Below are positions 54,801 through 63,644 of a DNA stretch of 64,000 bases, piece after piece (position 1 is the first letter of the stretch; the number at the start of each line of letters is the position of its first letter). The position numbers were made by a program, and so were the translations under genes. Under the pieces are notes generated by a model. It searched no databases. It worked only from the letters and a program-made list of their open reading frames with translations, and was not told where the DNA came from. Source of the stretch: Candidula unifasciata (lineage: Eukaryota > Mollusca > Gastropoda > Stylommatophora > Geomitridae); contig CAJHNH020000204.1 in NCBI GenBank assembly GCA_905116865.2, positions 136,501 to 200,500 of the forward strand, in the 5' to 3' direction.

Positions 54801-57800
54801 ATCACAGTGTGAACAATGACACCCTAACTCACATATCACAGTGTGAACAACGACACCCTGACTCACATATCGCAGTGTGAACAACGACACCCTGACTCAC
54901 ATATCGCAGTGTGAACAACGACACCCTGACTCACATATCACAGTGTGAACAATGACACCCTGACTCACATATCGCAGTGTGAACAACGACACTCTGACTC
55001 ACATATCACAGTGTGAACAACGACACCCTGACTCTCACCTGACCGACATATAGATACTACCATCGTAGCTCAGCCGAACGAAAGCGTTGGGCACGGTGAT
55101 GTTGTGTTGCTTGCTGTTGCGCCCGTTGATGAAGTAGCTGTTGGGCTTCCAGATGTTGTTGATGAACTTGTTGCTGAGCGTGAGCCTGGTGATGTTGGGC
55201 AGGTAGAAGGATAGTCGCTCGTCTTTCCAGCGCTGGCGGAAGTACACCTGCATGGAGTAGGACTGGGTGGTCGAGGATCAACGAAAGATTTCTTTAGAAA
55301 CATACGTAACGACGTTTAACGCATCCAGCACCATACACAATTTTTGGTGCTTTATTAATATTCTACCCCAAACAGAGGAAATCCACAGGTCACGGGACAG
55401 TCTAATATTTTAGGGGGTGGTAGATAGGCAGTCGTGGGATGTAGGCTGCATTCAGTCCTGGGGCCTAGGCTGTACTCTCTCGTGGGACGTAGGTGGGTTG
55501 GGGTTAGGGCCAGTTTGTGATTGCAGCCAGCAATATTTCCTTTACCTTAAATCCAGAGGCAAGCATTCCTGTAGGATTGATAGCACTGCATGTGAGTCAG
55601 TGCCTTGTAATTTTGATAGATAGTATTCACTATTAGGTTGACCAAAGCCAAGAAGATATTGGTGGAATTCGCATGGTTGGGTGAGAGTGTCTAGGACATT
55701 GGTTGCCAGTGAGCTACGACCTCCGGACAGCAAGGGGGCTGTCCATTTTTTAAAATATTTATTTATGTATGCCACGGAACTTGGGGTCGTTAAAAGCATC
55801 GGAAAGCCGGGAAACGCAGTCAGTCTTACCACCCTCTGAAGTGTTGGGCTGTCATGTAACGTCATCTCGGGTAGGATATTAATAAAGAACGGGACTTTTG
55901 CAAAATGTCTTTGGGATCACTATTTGGTAGGCGTGGCCCTGTTATGAACAATCTGCCATAGAAATCACGGTGTTTTGAAACTGCCTACTCCACTCATATA
56001 CTTGCTGGACTGACAGGCAAGCGTCACGATACTGGTCCTTCATTTGCTGACTAATTTCTATAAGCTTTATCTCTTCAATGATTTGGAAAACAATTAACAT
56101 GGAAAACAGAACACTGGTCCTCTTTAGTGCATGTCAAAAGTGGGGCGGTCATCTTTGAACTTTCATTGTGACATTAACCAATGATAGGTAGTCAAGCTAG
56201 GGTGCGCTCGATTACTTGTTATATTGGGATGTTATGAAATCTTTGGCTGTCGGTTACTGTGTCAGTACATGTTCTTCTAGGTCTCCCCCTGCCTTTCGTG
56301 TTTCCATGTGGATGTACTCTTTCGCTGCCTACATTACAGTATTCGTTCTCACCAGATCGCCGACACATTTCAATGTTTGTTTATCATTGAATTAAACGAT
56401 GGTTGCGTACACGCCTAATGAAATCTGTGGTGCCGGATTCGATCCTAACTGCGGCCGATTTGGCAGCAGAACGCTTTGCGTTGGTTTCAACAGTGGTTTC
56501 GAGAGTCGACTGTTATTGAAAATAAAAAAAAATAAAAAAGCTGCGGTAGACTACCGAACGTAAAATTGGGTAGTGCAGTCATAAACAGCCTAACGTTGAG
56601 AAAGGTGAAGACAGGCAGGCTTCGTGCAGAGTGGCAAGCATCACTTCTGAGGTCCCAGGTAGTTAGCATCCTTTGGATATTTTGTCCAGGTCATACCGAT
56701 GTGTTGGGAAGTTAGCAGGCAGATAGACTGGCTGGTTCTGCACCACTTGGTGGGGAACTGATGTATGACAAGGGCCTTTTGGGAACGAGTGAACAGTGCT
56801 GAGGCGCAGATAGATCATTACGGTCTGAGGAAATTATTTCTGGTTTGATTCGCAGCCTGTCTCAAATATTTCATCTTACAGGTGATTAATTTTCTTTTGA
56901 TTTATATTATATATACGTGAAGATCCCATTTCACAGTTTTTAAGTGTATGAAGCATAAATTGTTAGTTTCGTATCAATCGCCAGTTTGAATGAACATGCT
57001 CAATTGACCCCTTTTAGCTTTATAATCAGGTTGACATGACACTTTACCCACAACCACTTCAAATTGGATTGGAACATATGACCTATGCGTGTGTGTGTGT
57101 GTGTGTGTGTGTGTATGGGTGTATAGACATACTAGACATACTTATGTACATACGTTACTTTCGACACTGCTTCCAACCCCCCCCCCCTTTCCCGACGCAA
57201 CAATCACTCTAGCAAATGAGGCTGGGGAATTCGTAGGAGGCGACAGTTCCCTGGGTGCTAGTATTTATGAACTATGGAAAGAGAATTGACGAACTTTGTT
57301 CGAGTCCACAAGCCTGGTCAGAAAATAGTAATCCAGGTTGAGAGTTGTGGAACTGTATCAAGTACGTCATCATCATCTTCAAGTGCCTTGCCGAGAGACA
57401 TAGACGATCATATATCTTTACAATCTGCGATCTTAAACAGCATGTATCAGTCAGTGTGTTGACCCCTCTTCCCCCTCCCATGCCAGGACAACAGGCTGTC
57501 AAAAAGCGTCTCGCGTTGTCTTCCTCTGCTTCTTTTCCGACCGATTTTTCCAGTGGTTACAGCTTGTTAGAGTATCCTTCTTCTCATAACAGGACCAACA
57601 ATTATTACTGTCTCTGATGTTTGTGATAAATTGTCTCCGAGCCCTCGCCTTTTTCAAAACATCGGGGCTGATTTTTGCTGGCTGACCAAGAAATGCTAAA
57701 GATTCTTCTTTAAAACCACATCTCTGACGCCTCACTAAAATGTCTGGCTTGTTTATTCATTGTCAAGGATTCACAGAAAGTAATCAACCTGAGAAACTGC

Positions 57801-59425
57801 GTATCTGCACATCAGTCCCTGGTGCAAGATTTCCGAATGCACTTTATGATCTTTCAGTTATCGAGTGCTGGATATAACGCAAATAAATGACAGGACCTCT
57901 GTTATGTCACCAGTAGTGTTAAGTATATGATGCCAACTGCTAACACTGTACTTTCAAGACCAGTCGGTTCTCGGTGGGAGATATGGTCAGTATCATACCG
58001 GCAGAATTTACTTTAATGTCAGTGAAAATTAAGAAGAAGAAGTTATAAAAAAGATTTTAAAAAATGTATCAGATAATTCAACAATGACTCTTAGAAAACA
58101 ATATGTGTTGGAAAATTCAACAATGATTTATAGAAAACATGTGTGCCACCCAATACAACAATCATCTGTAAAGTCATATTCTTTGTAACAGAATACACAA
58201 ACGAATCGTAGAAACCATATTTGGCACAACACAAAACAAAGAATTATGGAAGACACCACATCTAGCACAAAACACAACAGTGAAATATGAAGACACCATA
58301 TTCAGCACGAAACACAACAAAGAATTATGAAAGACAGCATATTCAGCACAAATCACAACAAAGAATTATGGAAGACACCATAATCAGCAAAAAACAGTGA
58401 ATTATGGAAGACACCCTATTTAGCACAAAACACAACAATGAATTATGGAAGACACCATATTCAGCACAAAACACAACAGTGAATTATGGAAGACACCATA
58501 TTCAGCACAAAACACAACAGTGAATTATGGAAGACACCATATTCAGCACAAAACACAACAAAGAATTATGGAAGACACCACATCTAGCACAAAACACACC
58601 AGTGAATTATGGAAGACACCAAATTCAGCACAAAATACAACAAAGAATTATGGAAGACACCACATCTAGCACAAAACACAAGAAAGAATTATGGAAGACA
58701 CCATATTCAGCACAAAATACAACAGTGAAATATGGAAGACACCATATTCAGCACAAAACACACCAGTGAATTATGGAAGACACCATATTCAGCACAAAAC
58801 ATAACAGTGAATTATGGAAGATACCATATTCAGCACAAAACACAACAGTGAATTATGAAAGACACCATATTCAGCACAAAACACAACAGTGAATTATGGA
58901 AGACACCATATTCAGCACAAAACACAACAAAGAACTATGGAAGACACCACATCTAGCACAAAACACAACAGTGAATTATGGAAGACACCACATCTAGCAC
59001 AAAACACAACAGTGAATTATGGAAGACACCATATTCAGCACAAAACACAACAAAAAATTATGGAAGACACCACATCTAGCACAAAACACAACAGTGAATT
59101 ATGGAAGACACCACATCTAGCACAAAACACAACAAAGAATTATGGAAGACACCACATCTAGCACAAAACACAAGAAAGAATAATGGAAGACACCATATTC
59201 ACCACAAAACACAACAAAGAATTATGGAAGACACCACATTCAGCACAAAACATAACAATGCATTGCAGAAGACACACTATTTAGCACAAAACTCAACAAT
59301 GAATTGTAGAAAACACTACATCTAGCAATAATACAACACTCATGTACAGAAACTCACCATATCATTCTCTGAAATCGGTCCCATACTTTTGATGAGAATA
59401 TCCGTATCTATGACCACTCTCTCGC
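41104..59425 (-). CDS. GABA-A receptor alpha-like Cys-loop anion channel subunit (8 exons, 5' end missing)
   Basis: Eight minus-strand exons join in phase into 405 codons plus stop. They show the Cys-loop (two Cys with 13 residues between), [10 protein letters not shown] and WKPNSYF extracellular loops, TM1 with WVSFWINRD, the anion-selectivity PAR before TM2, TM2 VTTILST, YATALD and [14 protein letters not shown] in TM3, and a TM4 ending [15 protein letters not shown]. FRQxWKDERL, QTYxP, YATAxD and VNYFTK are most like GABA-A alpha subunits. Loop C lacks the second Cys pair of glycine and glutamate-gated channels. The family is a pentameric ligand-gated chloride channel of the neuronal plasma membrane. 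Exon sizes of 68, 224, 83, 129 and 153 bp are close to those I recall for vertebrate GABA-A/glycine receptor genes. Signal peptide and first exons are not seen. The ligand (GABA) is inferred. Confidence 0.92.
41400..41905 (+). repeat. Degenerate ~40-bp array in last receptor intron
   Basis: Recurring AAATCTACACACATTACCAC and TATGAGAACATC. Scattered relics of the same unit extend through 43080-43720. Confidence 0.8.
42060..42230 (+). promoter_or_regulatory. Promoter-like segment (speculative)
   Basis: GGACCACGCCCATCTTGGGC, then CTATTTAAAAATC (TATA-like), then GAGGACTGAGCAG some 30 bp later. It could start a transcript inside a receptor intron or be an element's internal promoter. Weak. Confidence 0.25.
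42353..42640 (-). mobile_element. SINE-A copy, near full length
   Basis: Reverse copy from TCTTCTTCTTCGTCGCG to GGGACCCCGGAACCCACAAT. One of the best preserved. Confidence 0.85.
43389..43425 (+). repeat. Poly(C) and (CA)n
   Basis: C run interrupted by one G, then CA repeats. Confidence 0.85.
43932..44079 (-). CDS. Receptor visible exon r7: intracellular loop
   Basis: The acceptor is catttatgcag and the donor is gtgagt. It encodes [20 protein letters not shown], then [18 protein letters not shown] and [11 protein letters not shown]. It is variable and not identifiable by homology. It is kept because splice sites and phase (0 to 1) bridge TM3 and TM4 exactly. Confidence 0.75.
44120..44290 (-). 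mobile_element. SINE-E copy
   Basis: AAATCGAACCTCTCACCTTT is a reverse tRNA-like B-box region. The body GTATTAGAAAGATGGAAGG is shared with 61070-61240. Confidence 0.6.
44300..44410 (+). mobile_element. SINE-E copy, opposite orientation
   Basis: GGAGGTGACAGGTTCGATTC and CCAGCACAGTAGCTACAGCT give a clear B box GGTTCGATTCC. It is head to head with 44120-44290. Confidence 0.65.
44580..44647 (+). repeat. Poly(C) then poly(G)
   Basis: A C run at 44580-44590 and about 24 G at 44624-44647 lie about 35 bp apart, forming a short potential foldback. Confidence 0.85.
44996..45082 (+). repeat. (GAA)n tract beside receptor exon r6
   Basis: About 25 GAA units, starting about 21 bp after the r6 donor (as TTC on the gene's strand). 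Confidence 0.9.
45104..45315 (-). CDS. Receptor visible exon r6: TM2 and TM3
   Basis: The acceptor is tctccggtag and the donor is gtacgt. It encodes [20 protein letters not shown] (TM2 and loop), then [20 protein letters not shown] and [13 protein letters not shown] (TM3), then the acidic [10 protein letters not shown]. The 9' Leu is conserved. The 2' Leu and 12'/13' Ala are unusual for GABA-A. A (TTC)n tract follows about 21 bp after the donor. Confidence 0.95.
45870..46650 (+). repeat. 38-bp minisatellite
   Basis: About twenty very regular units of TAAAACTAATAGGGAACAAT plus AAAAGTAATCGGTAGCAT. Degenerate units continue to about 46950. Confidence 0.95.
47429..47581 (-). CDS. Receptor visible exon r5: pre-TM1, TM1 and PAR
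   Basis: The acceptor is tttttttccag and the donor is gtcagt. The 153-bp exon encodes [19 protein letters not shown], then [19 protein letters not shown] (TM1) and [16 protein letters not shown] is the anion-selectivity motif before TM2. The TM2 Gly is split with the next exon. Confidence 0.96.
47615..47836 (+). mobile_element. LINE reverse-transcriptase tail fragment
   Basis: Frame gives [20 protein letters not shown] then [20 protein letters not shown] and RHGL, a common LINE ending (GRGRPR, LASWHGG). Short intact frame. Confidence 0.8.
48040..48300 (+). mobile_element. SINE-A copy
   Basis: GTAGGAGTCAGTTAATAACA, GAATCTGCCTGAGAGATAAG and CCAGCGATGGATGAACAACC are recognisable. Diverged. Confidence 0.65.
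48497..48625 (-). CDS. Receptor visible exon r4: loop B to loop C
   Basis: The acceptor is aactcccag and the donor is gtcagt. It encodes [20 protein letters not shown], then [20 protein letters not shown]. Loop B (FGYTTDD) is followed by the loop F/C region. No cysteine occurs here, unlike glycine and glutamate-gated channels. It is 129 bp, slightly shorter than the usual ~138. NIS is a possible glycosylation site. Confidence 0.92.
48848..49160 (-). mobile_element. SINE-A copy with long (TTC)n tail
   Basis: About 45 TTC units (48848-48988) lead into CACCAACCGGCTGTAAACTT and TTGGTTCCTTGTCTCTGAGG. The tail is a SINE-A (GAA)n end greatly expanded. Confidence 0.8.
49225..49530 (+). mobile_element. 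SINE-A copy
   Basis: GGTTTCTAATGCCCCATTTT, poly(G), then CATGTCGTAAAAGGCGAC and AACAGTCTGCATACAAATAA to AAGAAG. Confidence 0.75.
49643..50045 (-). mobile_element. LINE-RH 3' fragment, interrupted
   Basis: Parts at 49643-49705 and 49918-50045 (CGTACTGATGGTGCTAGTTG, then CTGATAAAACGTTCAACTG) match 21360-21540. The middle is foreign and contains poly(C). Confidence 0.5.
50118..50758 (+). mobile_element. Tigger-like DNA transposon relic
   Basis: Frame 50136-50405 reads [20 protein letters not shown], then [17 protein letters not shown] and [15 protein letters not shown], like the C-terminus of pogo/Tigger transposases. A frameshift follows. The right terminus GCTCGTTAAGCGAGGTTCCA ends CTG next to TA. 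The left end was not found. A defective fossil. Confidence 0.7.
50756..50835 (+). repeat. (TA)n microsatellite
   Basis: About 38 TA units, starting at the TA target next to the Tigger end. Confidence 0.95.
51031..51101 (+). repeat. (TA)n microsatellite
   Basis: About 35 TA units immediately before the dispersed element at 51102. Confidence 0.95.
51102..52626 (+). mobile_element. Composite dispersed element bounded by (TA)n
   Basis: It starts ACTAGCTGTACCCAGCCACG then CGTTGCTGTGGC, and ends AAATCGGTTCAGTAGTTTCC, GGGGTGAAACAAACAAAC, (TA)n. These ends resemble widespread invertebrate dispersed repeats I remember. The class is not determined. An internal segment near 52105 repeats 51155 (AGAAATCGCACGTGTCTAA). 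Confidence 0.45.
51835..51978 (-). mobile_element. tRNA-derived SINE with intact promoter boxes
   Basis: Reverse complement begins AAGTGGCTGCTTGGTCGAAT then GGTTAGAACACTGGG, with a perfect B box GGTTCGAATCC. The best-preserved tRNA-like head in the window. Flanked by poly(T) at 51799-51822. Confidence 0.75.
52800..53150 (+). mobile_element. mariner-like transposase N-terminal relic
   Basis: Frames give [10 protein letters not shown], then [16 protein letters not shown] and TVIREKLR, the helix-turn-helix pattern of Tc1/mariner-type transposases (RSLAKEMNVS). A stop interrupts. No catalytic DDE part seen. Confidence 0.55.
53160..53950 (+). other. Receptor intron, nothing recognised
   Basis: No gene or repeat seen. 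Confidence 0.4.
53956..54038 (-). CDS. Receptor visible exon r3: Cys-loop
   Basis: The acceptor is cccgtcacag and the donor is gtgagt. The 83-bp exon encodes [20 protein letters not shown] then CPLFIGS. The two cysteines with 13 residues between form the signature disulfide. PMD and CPL are canonical. Size and phases match the family's 83-bp exon. Confidence 0.96.
54253..54524 (+). repeat. Left arm of 272-bp inverted repeat
   Basis: Reverse complement of 55512-55783 with very few mismatches (one seen: ATCAACATTA against ATCAAAATTA). Lies in the intron after exon r2. Confidence 0.93.
54640..55038 (+). repeat. 35-bp minisatellite touching the r2 donor
   Basis: About ten units of GTGTGAACAACGACACCCTG plus ACTCACATATCGCA. 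The last unit runs into the splice donor of exon r2. Confidence 0.93.
55039..55262 (-). CDS. Receptor visible exon r2: ligand-binding loops D, A, E
   Basis: The acceptor is accacccag and the donor is gtgaga. The 224-bp exon encodes [17 protein letters not shown] (loop D), [13 protein letters not shown] (loop A) and [16 protein letters not shown] (loop E side). Two NIT sequons are candidate glycosylation sites. It is flanked by the 272-bp inverted repeat, and a 35-bp array runs up to the donor. Confidence 0.95.
55512..55783 (-). repeat. Right arm of 272-bp inverted repeat
   Basis: Partner of 54253-54524, in the intron before exon r2. Both arms can be read as [18 protein letters not shown] then [19 protein letters not shown] do not recognise this. 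Confidence 0.93.
55790..56580 (+). other. Receptor intron, nothing recognised
   Basis: Unique-looking sequence. Confidence 0.4.
56585..56840 (+). mobile_element. LINE-RH RNase H relic
   Basis: AAGGTGAAGACAGGCAGGCT, then TCGTGCAGAGTGGCAAGCAT and GGCAGATAGACTGGCTGGTT match 38670-38830. Confidence 0.65.
57088..57113 (+). repeat. (GT)n microsatellite
   Basis: About 13 GT units. Confidence 0.9.
57190..57760 (+). other. Receptor intron, possible decayed coding relic
   Basis: Frames such as [18 protein letters not shown] and SIYELWKEN look protein-like but match nothing I know and are broken by stops. Confidence 0.25.
58190..59345 (-). repeat. 41-bp minisatellite next to exon r1 donor
   Basis: About 27 units of GAATTATGGAAGACACCATA plus TTCAGCACAAAACACAACAGT (period 41), starting about 12 bp from the donor. 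Confidence 0.95.
59358..59425 (-). CDS. Receptor visible exon r1: N-terminal beta strands
   Basis: The acceptor is ctttctgtgcag and the donor is gtgagt (minus strand). The 68-bp exon encodes [20 protein letters not shown] then NDM, the strand pattern that precedes the DYxM/FFRQ region in Cys-loop receptors. Size and phase match the conserved 68-bp exon of the family. A 41-bp minisatellite begins about 12 bp after the donor. Confidence 0.88.
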
Positions 59426-59512
59426 CTGCACAGAAAGTCAACTTCGTTATTCCCACACAACGTACAGACCTGCTAAAATTTTCATGCATATTTTCACACA
59501 CTCAGCGGAACC

Positions 59513-59600
59513 TCGGTTTTCGAACAGCTTCGTTTCCGAACATCTTTTAATAACGAATTAAACTGGGAAACCGACGTCAACTATATAGTTCTATATTTAC
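59513..59600 (+). mobile_element. Tigger-type MITE left terminus
   Basis: CAGCGGAACCTCGGTTTTCG then AACAGCTTCG resembles the terminal repeat of Tigger-like MITEs. The right end was not found. Confidence 0.5.
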
Positions 59601-60129
59601 AGCCAGGTAGCATATTAATTATGTGAACAATAAAGACAGTCTGTGGATTGCGCAATTTATTGCCTGGCATATTTCATTGTATTTCATCAGGTGCATACTA
59701 CAATAGAATTAGATTAAAATGAAACAAATAAATGAATCCTTCGAACTTAAACATACATTCGACTACATTCAAGAGTATCTGCCTGTTTCACCAGGGAAAC
59801 GCAAGGTGACTACCAGGGCAAACACAAGGTGACGATCATGTCCTTTTGTCTGCATAATTCTGGATTGAACCGCTTCATCACTGTTGCTTCCACGAAACGC
59901 AATAATCTCCGACTGGCTGAGGTATAACGAAGTCGGAATGCATCGCGTTTGTTTACAATTTACATAGAATTTAAACGATGGCGCCCAACGGATGAATAAA
60001 TAAATGTATGAAGGATGATCTTTTCGGCCAGTCACCTGGCTCGTTGTTGTTTTGCATGCAGACTGCTGTTCCTTGCAGTGAGTTTATTCTTGCTATCTAA
60101 AACGGAGCTCCTGGAAACCACACGGAGAG

Positions 60130-60230
60130 CAGGGTTGCCATATTGGCATTTTTTATGCCAGATCCCACAAATCTGGCATTTTTTGGGTAATGGTTTGGCA
60201 TAAAATGAAGTTTTTTATCTGGCAACCCTG
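60130..60230 (+). mobile_element. 101-bp hAT-like MITE with 8-bp TSD
   Basis: Termini CAGGGTTGCCA and TGGCAACCCTG are perfect inverted repeats. Flanks ACGGAGAG (60122-60129) and ACGGAGTG (60231-60238) are near-identical 8-bp duplications. The interior repeats GGCATTTTTT and ATCTGGCA. Confidence 0.8.
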
Positions 60231-60252
60231 ACGGAGTGTCGCATTAGATCAT

Positions 60253-60494
60253 CAGCGGTTTTCAACCTGTTGGTCGCGACCCTTTGTTCGGGTAGAACGA
60301 CCCTTTCACAAGGGTCGTGACCCTCTGTTTGGGTAGAACGACCCTTCCACATGGGTCCACAAAGACCATAGGAAAACATTTATTCATTGGAGTTATGAAG
60401 TAAAAACAAAAATAATTGTGGTGGGAGAGGGGGTAGCCAAAACATGAGCATCTATATTAAAGGGTCGCGGCGTTAGGAAGGTTGAGAACCATTG
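60253..60494 (-). mobile_element. hAT MITE, SPIN/URR1-like
   Basis: Terminal repeats CAGCGGTTTTCAACC and GGTTGAGAACCATTG. Contains GGTCGCGACCCTTTGTTCGG and an internal ~38-bp duplication around GGTAGAACGACCC. Same family as 10643-10823. Flanks TTAGATCA and CTAGATGA suggest a decayed duplication. Confidence 0.85.
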
Positions 60495-60819
60495 TACTAG
60501 ATGAAAGGAAACTGTTAACCAAAGCTTCTTGTGGCTGAGGACGGACACCGTGGAAAAGAGTGGCAAACGCTGATTAGGAGACCCGGTCCATTAGAAAACG
60601 TGGGCACATCTGCACTTAAGCACATCAAGGCGCTCCTTCGTCTTGACAACCACAAATTGTTGTTAAAGGCCGAAGTCACAAACCACCCTCGTGGACATGG
60701 CAGGAAGGGGAAACATTTACATTATCTTTACAAAGTAGCTGTACAGAATAGGGACTAACATTGCCCGCCCATCCAAAGAAACCTAAACCTTGCTTAGATG
60801 TGTAATAATAGTAGCAGTA

Positions 60820-61050
60820 ATCTTCTTGCTTTTTTGCGTTTACAGGGTGTAAACTCTGGCGGACAGTTCTGGTTGTTGTCCATTTTTGGATTCCAGACAT
60901 TTTCCCAAAGCCTGAGTGTTGCGTGTACATCAGATTTGCATACCTGGCTCATTTGTATGCAGAATTTTGGTTCTTTGCCTCTCGGCAGATGTACTCCGCC
61001 TTCAAAAGATGCTCCCAATTAGTCGACTTCTACGACATGCTTGTTGTGGA
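60820..61050 (-). mobile_element. SINE-A copy
   Basis: Reverse copy: CAGGGTGTAAACTCTGGCGG, then GTTGCGTGTACATCAGATTT and TTAGTCGACTTCTACGACAT. Confidence 0.8.
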
Positions 61051-61069
61051 GTAATCAAGTAACAGAAAG

Positions 61070-61240
61070 TGTATTGATCGCCACTCATAGAAAGAAGTAG
61101 AAAGATAGAAGAACACAATAGGCAACATAAAAATCGAAAGCTATAGCTACCGTGCCGGGAATTGAACCTGTCACCTCCAGTCTGCGCCTAGCCATGAATA
61201 CAAGTGCATTAAGAACATGGTCAACTAGGCACCCACCAAA
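61070..61240 (-). mobile_element. tRNA-derived SINE-E copy
   Basis: TAGCTACCGTGCCGGGAATT then GAACCTGTCACCTCC gives a reverse B box. The head ends at CAACTAGGCACC. Confidence 0.65.
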
Positions 61241-61463
61241 AAAAAAAAGGTGTCTCATTGGCCATGTCTATCGTACAGCTTGAAATCCACAACTATGGAA
61301 TACGGAAAGACATTATTTCAACTTATTGAAATGGCACTATAGGTTACAGTTATTGTGCAGGCAGTGAGTTTATTTTTGCCTTTTTCACAACAGGACTCCG
61401 AAATCTACACGGGGAGCAGCAGCAGAAATAAAAATAATATTTATAATAATAATAATAATCTCT

Positions 61464-61471
61464 CTCTTTAT

Positions 61472-61527
<56 letters not shown>
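61464..61527 (+). repeat. (TC)n microsatellite
   Basis: About 30 TC units after (AAT)n. Confidence 0.95.
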
Positions 61528-61530
<3 letters not shown>

Positions 61531-61829
61531 CATCACACAAAGCAGCTTCTGTAACTACCCTAGACTCTTGTGTAGGATAGAGATGACTAGAGCTCCCAAG
61601 TTGACCCAGCATAACATTATTACAAGAAAATATTTTGGGAAATAAAAGCGGCCTGCATGATATAATCACAGCATAAATCGAGTAAAACATGGTCTGTGAA
61701 AGTGTGGGACTAGCAGCGCGTGCAGACTGTACGATGTGCTGCCATCTTTCACATACACGACCTAGTTGGAGACATGAACTCAACAACTTCAAGTGCGAGG
61801 CTTTAGCTTGACTTTCTCGCATAGGAAAA

Positions 61830-62393
61830 CCTGATTAATGAGGGAGAGAGAATGGTGAGGGCAGAGAAGGGGAGGGGTGGAGAGAGACAGGGGAAGAGTA
61901 ACGGAGAGAGAAGGACAAAGATACAGAAAGACACAGAGATAGAGCGAGCGAGATCAAGAGAGAAAGAGTGACATATAGGGAGCACCTGCGAGAGAGAAAG
62001 AGCGAACGAGAGAGAGAGAGAGGCAGAGATAGAACGAGAGAGACTGTGTGTGTGTGTGAGAGAGAGAGAGCGCGCGACAGAGTAAAAGAAAGAGCATCTG
62101 CGAGAGAAAGTGAACGAGAAAGAAAGAATGAGAGATACAGTGCGATACAGAGCGAGGAAGAGAGCCACTGCGAGAAAGAAAGAGTGGACGACAAAGAGAA
62201 AAAAAAGAGAAAAAGTGAACTAGAAAGAGACAAGGACAAAGCGGAAGACAGAGGGAGAGACAGAGCACGCGCGAAAGAGAAAGAGTGAACGAGAGAAAAG
62301 GAAAGATTTAGAGCGAGAGACAGAGCGAGAGAGAAAGCATGCGAGAGAGAATTGGTGAATGAGCGAGGGAAATGCAGAGAGCATACGTCAGTA

Positions 62394-62432
<39 letters not shown>

Positions 62433-62505
62433 CAGAGCGAGAGAGAAAGCATGCGAGAGAGAATTGGTGAATGAGCGAGGGAAATGCAGAGAGCATACGT
62501 CAGTA

Positions 62506-62592
<87 letters not shown>
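61830..62592 (+). repeat. (GA)n-rich tract with internal duplication
   Basis: GA-rich for 760 bp. A block containing AGCATGCGAGAGAGAATTGG and GCAGAGAGCATACGTCAGTA is duplicated about 110 bp apart (62335 and 62447). Long antisense Ser/Leu frames are artefacts. Confidence 0.9.
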
Positions 62593-62594
<2 letters not shown>

Positions 62595-62599
62595 ATTCA

Positions 62600-63640
62600 T
62601 CTGTATCCATTTTGATAACCGGTAATCACATATAATCAGTGAATTTGTAAAATCACAAGCTGTGAGACAGTGAGTTATCTCAGCCGCAGGATTGCCACAA
62701 ATTAGACATGCTGACATTACAGCTTTCTTGTCAGTGAGATCCCGCGACTCCATTTGGGGCGCCTGTAAAATCCATTTCAATTAAAGAAAAAACAAAAATG
62801 GAAGCCCAGAACCAATCCACACAGAAATAAGAAGAAAATAAAAACAATTGCACACAAAATAATATTACTGGAAATGAAATTCTACAGAAGGATATTTAAA
62901 AGATCCCAAGCAGGAAACCTCATCAAGGAGCTGAGAAAAGCACTAGCAATCGGTGACAACTGACTCATAAATAGTTTAGCATTGGGGATGTTGAAGAATT
63001 GGCGTTCATGCCAACATATTTCATGAAGTAGATTAGTGGTTTTCAACCTTTTTTTTTCAGGCGGCGCCCAGTTAGATTTATCACTTTTAAAAGGTGATTA
63101 AAAATAAAAAATAAAAAACCAAAGCAATATTAACAAGAACTTGGAGACAAACATCCACATAAATCAAAGTGTCAAATAACATAAAAGGAAAATGAAACAG
63201 CAACAACTGGTATCCAGACATCAGTGTGATGGCTGACACTGTCTTGTACGGATATCTGCTATTTTTGGTTTGATGTTGGACAAGTCATAACGACGAAGAT
63301 CACTCTCAGCCTCAAGGGGCAGCGCTGTTTGTTTTTATGACTGTTAAAGCTGAACATGCGGATTCGTAAAAGTATGTCGAGGAAAAAGGCCAATGAATGT
63401 AACTAATTTGAAATGTTAGTCTAACTGATGTTTACAAGCTCAAATGAACTAAATTTAAAAACTGTTTGCGCGTGGGTGAGGGGAGGGGGGCCTGAAACTT
63501 CCACGCGGACCTCTCTCTCCAACCCACCTTATTTTGTTCGAGCCACCCCCTCCCCCACCCCAGACAAATATGAAAGGAATATTCGACAAAGAAAGAGCAA
63601 GATAGCAAAAAACACTGAAGGGCCATTTTTAGTTGATAAA
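62600..63640 (+). other. Mostly unrecognised, one hAT-like end
   Basis: TAGTGGTTTTCAACCTTTTT at 63034 resembles a hAT terminal repeat followed by GGCGGCGCCC. No partner end or gene. No receptor 5' exon found. Confidence 0.4.
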
Positions 63641-63644
63641 GAAT

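Noticed and set aside
58190..59345. CRISPR-like regular array
   Set aside because: Contiguous 41-bp tandem units with no unique spacers, in a eukaryotic intron.
61835..62596. 253-codon Ser/Leu frame, membrane-like
   Set aside because: Antisense of a (GA)n tract. Low complexity only.
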